DNA of 7,930 bases from Candidatus Taylorbacteria bacterium RIFCSPHIGHO2_02_FULL_46_13 (GTDB lineage: Bacteria; Patescibacteriota; Minisyncoccia; Phycocordibacterales; DSPV01). Below, piece by piece: positions 5,970 through 7,930 of this stretch; positions within the stretch are counted from its first letter, which is position 1, and the number at the start of each line of letters is the position of its first letter. The notes under the pieces were generated by a model, which made no database searches, was not told where the DNA came from, and saw nothing but the letters and a program-made list of their open reading frames with translations. A program made the position numbers and the translations under genes. Where the stretch lies: assembly GCA_001821015.1 (NCBI GenBank), contig MHRQ01000007.1, positions 10,858 through 18,787 on the forward strand, in the 5' to 3' direction.

Positions 5970-5975
5970 TATAAT
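5970..5975 (+). promoter_or_regulatory. Candidate -10 box of the GIY-YIG gene
   Basis: A perfect TATAAT with no convincing -35. The expected start, about 5982, falls within the left arm of the hairpin at 5977-6012, so much of that hairpin would lie at the very 5' end of the message. Confidence 0.45.
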
Positions 5976-5976
5976 A

Positions 5977-6012
5977 ACCCCATGAGATAGGCGAAACGCC
6001 ATCTCACGGGGT
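5977..6012. repeat. Hairpin upstream of the GIY-YIG gene (5' boundary repeat)
   Basis: The left arm CCCCATGAGATAGGCG (5978-5993) pairs with CGCCATCTCACGGGG (5997-6011) around an AAA loop with one mismatch and one bulged A; A5977-T6012 extends it. The 18 bases 5977-5994 recur at 6288-6305 with one difference (A/G), placing direct repeats on both sides of the ORF. No T-run follows, so it is not a standard terminator for the upstream gene. Confidence 0.65.
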
Positions 6013-6030
6013 AAACCCAGATAAAACACA

Positions 6031-6309
6031 ATGAACTACACATACACACTCAAATCTAACAAGGACAACAGGCTCTATGTTGGTTTGACGAACGATTTAC
6101 GCAAACGATGCAGAGAGCACAACGAAGGTATCGTCTTTTCTACAAAGCGCAGGAGACCATTAACACTCATATATTATGAAGCGTGCACAAACCGAAGTGA
6201 CGCGGCATTGCGCGAAAAATATCTGAAAACATCGTGGGGCAAAAGGTATTTAAAAAATCGTTTGCGTAACTATCTCAAGGGGAGTTCACCCCGTGAGATA
6301 GGCGATTAA
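6031..6309 (+). CDS. Small GIY-YIG nuclease superfamily protein (UPF0213/YhbQ-like)
   Basis: At 92 residues this is essentially only a GIY-YIG domain. The first motif is the variant YTYTL (3-7), followed by LYVGLT (15-20, the YIG element), the helix DLRKRCREHN (22-31) carrying the conserved Arg and His, and REKYLK (61-66) with the expected catalytic Glu62. All expected active-site positions look present, so a metal-dependent nuclease is plausible. No substrate is known for most of these stand-alone proteins. The ATG at 6031 begins just before the first motif; no Shine-Dalgarno is seen. The last codons, encoding the SSPREIGD tail, lie within a hairpin repeat that matches the one upstream of the gene, so the ORF has grown into its flanking repeat. 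This bracketing recalls a mobile or homing cassette, but a UPF0213-type housekeeping gene is the alternative. Confidence 0.88.
   Translation: MNYTYTLKSNKDNRLYVGLTNDLRKRCREHNEGIVFSTKRRRPLTLIYYEACTNRSDAALREKYLKTSWGKRYLKNRLRNYLKGSSPREIGD
6271..6305. repeat. Hairpin overlapping the 3' end of the GIY-YIG gene (3' boundary repeat)
   Basis: TATCTCAAGGGG (6271-6282) pairs with CCCCGTGAGATA (6289-6300) over 12 bases with one mismatch, loop AGTTCA. The right arm plus GGCGA (6288-6305) is a 17/18 direct repeat of 5977-5994. It lies inside the coding sequence and ends one codon before the stop. Confidence 0.65.
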
Positions 6310-6342
6310 GTTTAGAATGGTGATTAATCAATACGTTCGCGG

Positions 6343-6348
6343 TATAAT
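6343..6348 (+). promoter_or_regulatory. Candidate -10 box of the discoidin-protein gene
   Basis: A perfect TATAAT with no strong -35 at 16-18 bases. Predicted start is near 6355, giving a leader of about 29 bases before GTG 6384. Confidence 0.45.
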
Positions 6349-6372
6349 TATGTGGTAACAATTAACAAACTT

Positions 6373-6388
6373 TATCTAACGGGGTGAG
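6373..6388 (+). repeat. Half-copy of the GIY-YIG flanking repeat overlapping the next start codon
   Basis: TATCTAACGGGGTGAG resembles the right arm of the upstream hairpin (ATCTCACGGGGTAAA, 6001-6015) at 12 of 15 positions, and the 6271-6286 arm more loosely. It has no partner arm of its own but could pair with CCCCGTGAGATA at 6289-6300. The GTG start at 6384 lies inside it. Confidence 0.5.
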
Positions 6389-7930
6389 CTTTTCTATCCC
6401 AAAAAAATTACGAATTGCGGTCACGGTGGCGCTCCTGACAATCTTGATAGCGCCAGCGAGTTTACTGTTATCACCAACTACCGCGCACGCGCAGCTTGCC
6501 GTTCCGGTCGCCGAAATACCGAGCGCCCCGGCTCACTGGACAAACTCTGTCGCTAATATTTTTGAAAAGTTAAAGGATTTCGGTCTTGATGGCATCGCAT
6601 GGATTGCCGCAAAACTGGTGCTCCAGCAAATCACTGCCAGCGTCGTCTCTTGGATCAATGGTGGGTTTAATGGGAACCCGGCGTTCATCAATGACCCGGG
6701 CGGATTTTTCCTCGCTATAGCGAACCAAGCGGCCGGTGCTTTTATTTTTAACACCAACTTCGGTTTCCTCTGCAGTCCCCTGCGGCCAATGCAAATCGGC
6801 ATCCATGCATCCTTGTTAGTGAAATACCAAGGGCAATTCGCCACGTACACCAACCGCTCGTGCCGGATTAGTGAGATTTTTAGGAATGCGCAAGGACTGT
6901 TGCCGTTTCTCAACGGAAATACTCAAGTCCCCGCCGCACAGGGCTGGAAGAGCTGGATTGCCGTTACCCAAATTCCGCAAAACAACCCCTACGGCGCGTA
7001 TGCTATTGCGGACTTAGAAATGCAGGGACGAATTGGGGCCGCCCAATCCACTAATAAAACAGTTACTGATTGGGGACAGGGATTTGCGTCAAAAATAAAC
7101 CTTAAGGGTATCATCACCACTCCCGGAACCACCATCAAAGAAACCCTGCACAAAGCACTTGGGTCAAATCAAGACGCGCTCGCGGCGGCAGATGAACTTG
7201 CGGAAATGGTCAGCGCGGTCGCCGGAGCCCTCGTCAATAAAATGATTTCAACAGGTCTTGCAAGCCTCTCATCAACCGCAGGGGGACAGGGTACATACAC
7301 ATCGCGTTTACGTGACCCGGATGCAGTCACGGAGATGTATGCACAACCAAACCCCGCGTGGACATCGGTTAACGACCAAGTAAACCAAGAGACCGAGGAC
7401 GCGGCCAATCAAGCCATTGCCGACCAGGAAGTGCCGGCCTTTGATTACGGTGCAGGCTTTGGCGTCCCGCCGGCGCAAGAGCCTAAGTTAAGTTTAAACA
7501 GAGCGAAGGCAAGCCAGGCTTGTACGGGAAAGATTAATACACAGAGTGCGCCTGCGAGCGCAGCAATAGACGGCGCCGATGCTACTGCTTCTTTGGCGCA
7601 GGGAAACACCTGTCCTGGAGACCCCTATTGGTGGCAAATGGACCTAGACAAAGCAACGGCACTAGATGAAGTTGACATCCTTGTTAACGGCCCTAAGTAC
7701 CTGCTGGGTCCGTGGAATGGACAGGGCCCATATCTGGTTTTGATTTCACAGACCGGTACACGCTACCAATTTCCCATCGCGGATGGCACATCACTCATCC
7801 AATATGTTCTTCCCCCCGCAGTTCGCCTGATACCCATCAAAACAGTTCGCATTGAATCCGCAAAACAAACACGAGGAAGCCAGAATGGTTTGAGCCTATC
7901 TGAAGTAGAATTGTTCCGACACCTCCCCCC
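6384..7930 (+). CDS. Large secreted protein with C-terminal discoidin (F5/8 type C-like) domain, 3' end beyond window
   Basis: An uninterrupted frame of 515 codons runs from GTG 6384 to the window edge. It has no ATG near its start. An in-frame TAA at 6363-6365 and the signal peptide fix the start: residues 1-36 show KK..R, a hydrophobic stretch (11-30) and AHA before Q37, a typical signal peptidase site. Residues about 50-130 are hydrophobic/amphipathic and helical, with Cys130 and Cys160 probably paired. A WKSW...NNPYGAY segment (188-206) and a long helix (about 262-290) follow. I do not recognise this region by name, though similar proteins seem common in Parcubacteria near type IV secretion or pilus-like genes (recollection, unchecked). 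Residues about 369-511 resemble a discoidin/galactose-binding-like beta-sandwich: SLNRAKASQ, AAIDG, YWWQMDL (415-421), then VRIES and LSLSEVELF (503-511). This predicts carbohydrate or surface binding outside the cell. It follows the GIY-YIG cassette with its own TATAAT. Confidence 0.85.
   Translation, partial: MSFSIPKKLRIAVTVALLTILIAPASLLLSPTTAHAQLAVPVAEIPSAPAHWTNSVANIFEKLKDFGLDGIAWIAAKLVLQQITASVVSWINGGFNGNPAFINDPGGFFLAIANQAAGAFIFNTNFGFLCSPLRPMQIGIHASLLVKYQGQFATYTNRSCRISEIFRNAQGLLPFLNGNTQVPAAQGWKSWIAVTQIPQNNPYGAYAIADLEMQGRIGAAQSTNKTVTDWGQGFASKINLKGIITTPGTTIKETLHKALGSNQDALAAADELAEMVSAVAGALVNKMISTGLASLSSTAGGQGTYTSRLRDPDAVTEMYAQPNPAWTSVNDQVNQETEDAANQAIADQEVPAFDYGAGFGVPPAQEPKLSLNRAKASQACTGKINTQSAPASAAIDGADATASLAQGNTCPGDPYWWQMDLDKATALDEVDILVNGPKYLLGPWNGQGPYLVLISQTGTRYQFPIADGTSLIQYVLPPAVRLIPIKTVRIESAKQTRGSQNGLSLSEVELFRHLP

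Noticed and set aside
5977..6388. CRISPR-like array from the repeated ATCTMACGGGG motif
   Set aside because: Copies are few, irregularly spaced, in both orientations and imperfect; no direct repeat-spacer pattern.
6533..6913. Minus-strand 126-codon frame
   Set aside because: It lies opposite a 515-codon secreted-protein frame with a clear signal peptide and discoidin domain.
1..7930. Alternative genetic code (UGA as glycine, as in Gracilibacteria)
   Set aside because: No coding frame contains an in-frame TGA and all visible stops are TAA or TAG, so the standard code fits.

Overview
The window most likely comes from a candidate-phyla-radiation (Patescibacteria, Parcubacteria-like) genome. 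The evidence is the gene mix: a compact UvrD/PcrA helicase, a TrpR-superfamily regulator, RsmA, a secreted peptidoglycan-binding-like/IPT protein with a Cys-rich C-terminus, a membrane-anchored thrombospondin-3-like Ca-loop protein, a tiny GIY-YIG nuclease and a large secreted discoidin-domain protein. Start codons carry little or no Shine-Dalgarno signal, intergenic hairpins are abundant, and the standard code is used (all visible stops are TAA or TAG, with no in-frame TGA). The lineage is an inference from family recognition and was not tested by a search.

Layout. (1) 2-1696: a 5'-truncated SF1 helicase. (2) 1697-2368: a TrpR-like HTH gene bracketed by two long perfect palindromes (38 and 42 bp) that share an 18-bp core. 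(3) 2369-3163: rsmA. (4) 3164-3504: no gene, but a dense set of hairpins, including a third, degraded copy of the palindrome core and a 135-bp nested-hairpin element. (5) 3505-4722 on the minus strand: a secreted multidomain protein, with a 123-bp inverted-repeat element just upstream of its start. (6) 5014-5910: the Ca-loop membrane protein, divergent from it and behind an extended -10 promoter. (7) 5977-6388: a GIY-YIG cassette with related hairpins at both ends and a further half-copy at the next start codon. (8) 6384 to the window end: a secreted protein of more than 515 codons with a C-terminal discoidin domain, open at the 3' edge and starting at GTG.

How it fits together. The left half is housekeeping (DNA unwinding and repair, 16S rRNA dimethylation) with a probable self-regulating TrpR-like gene inserted between the two housekeeping genes. 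The right half encodes envelope and extracellular proteins. The most unusual theme is that two unrelated small genes (the TrpR-like regulator and the GIY-YIG nuclease) are each bracketed by their own hairpin family. These look like miniature gene-plus-palindrome cassettes, though self-regulating operators and terminators are a simpler explanation for the first.
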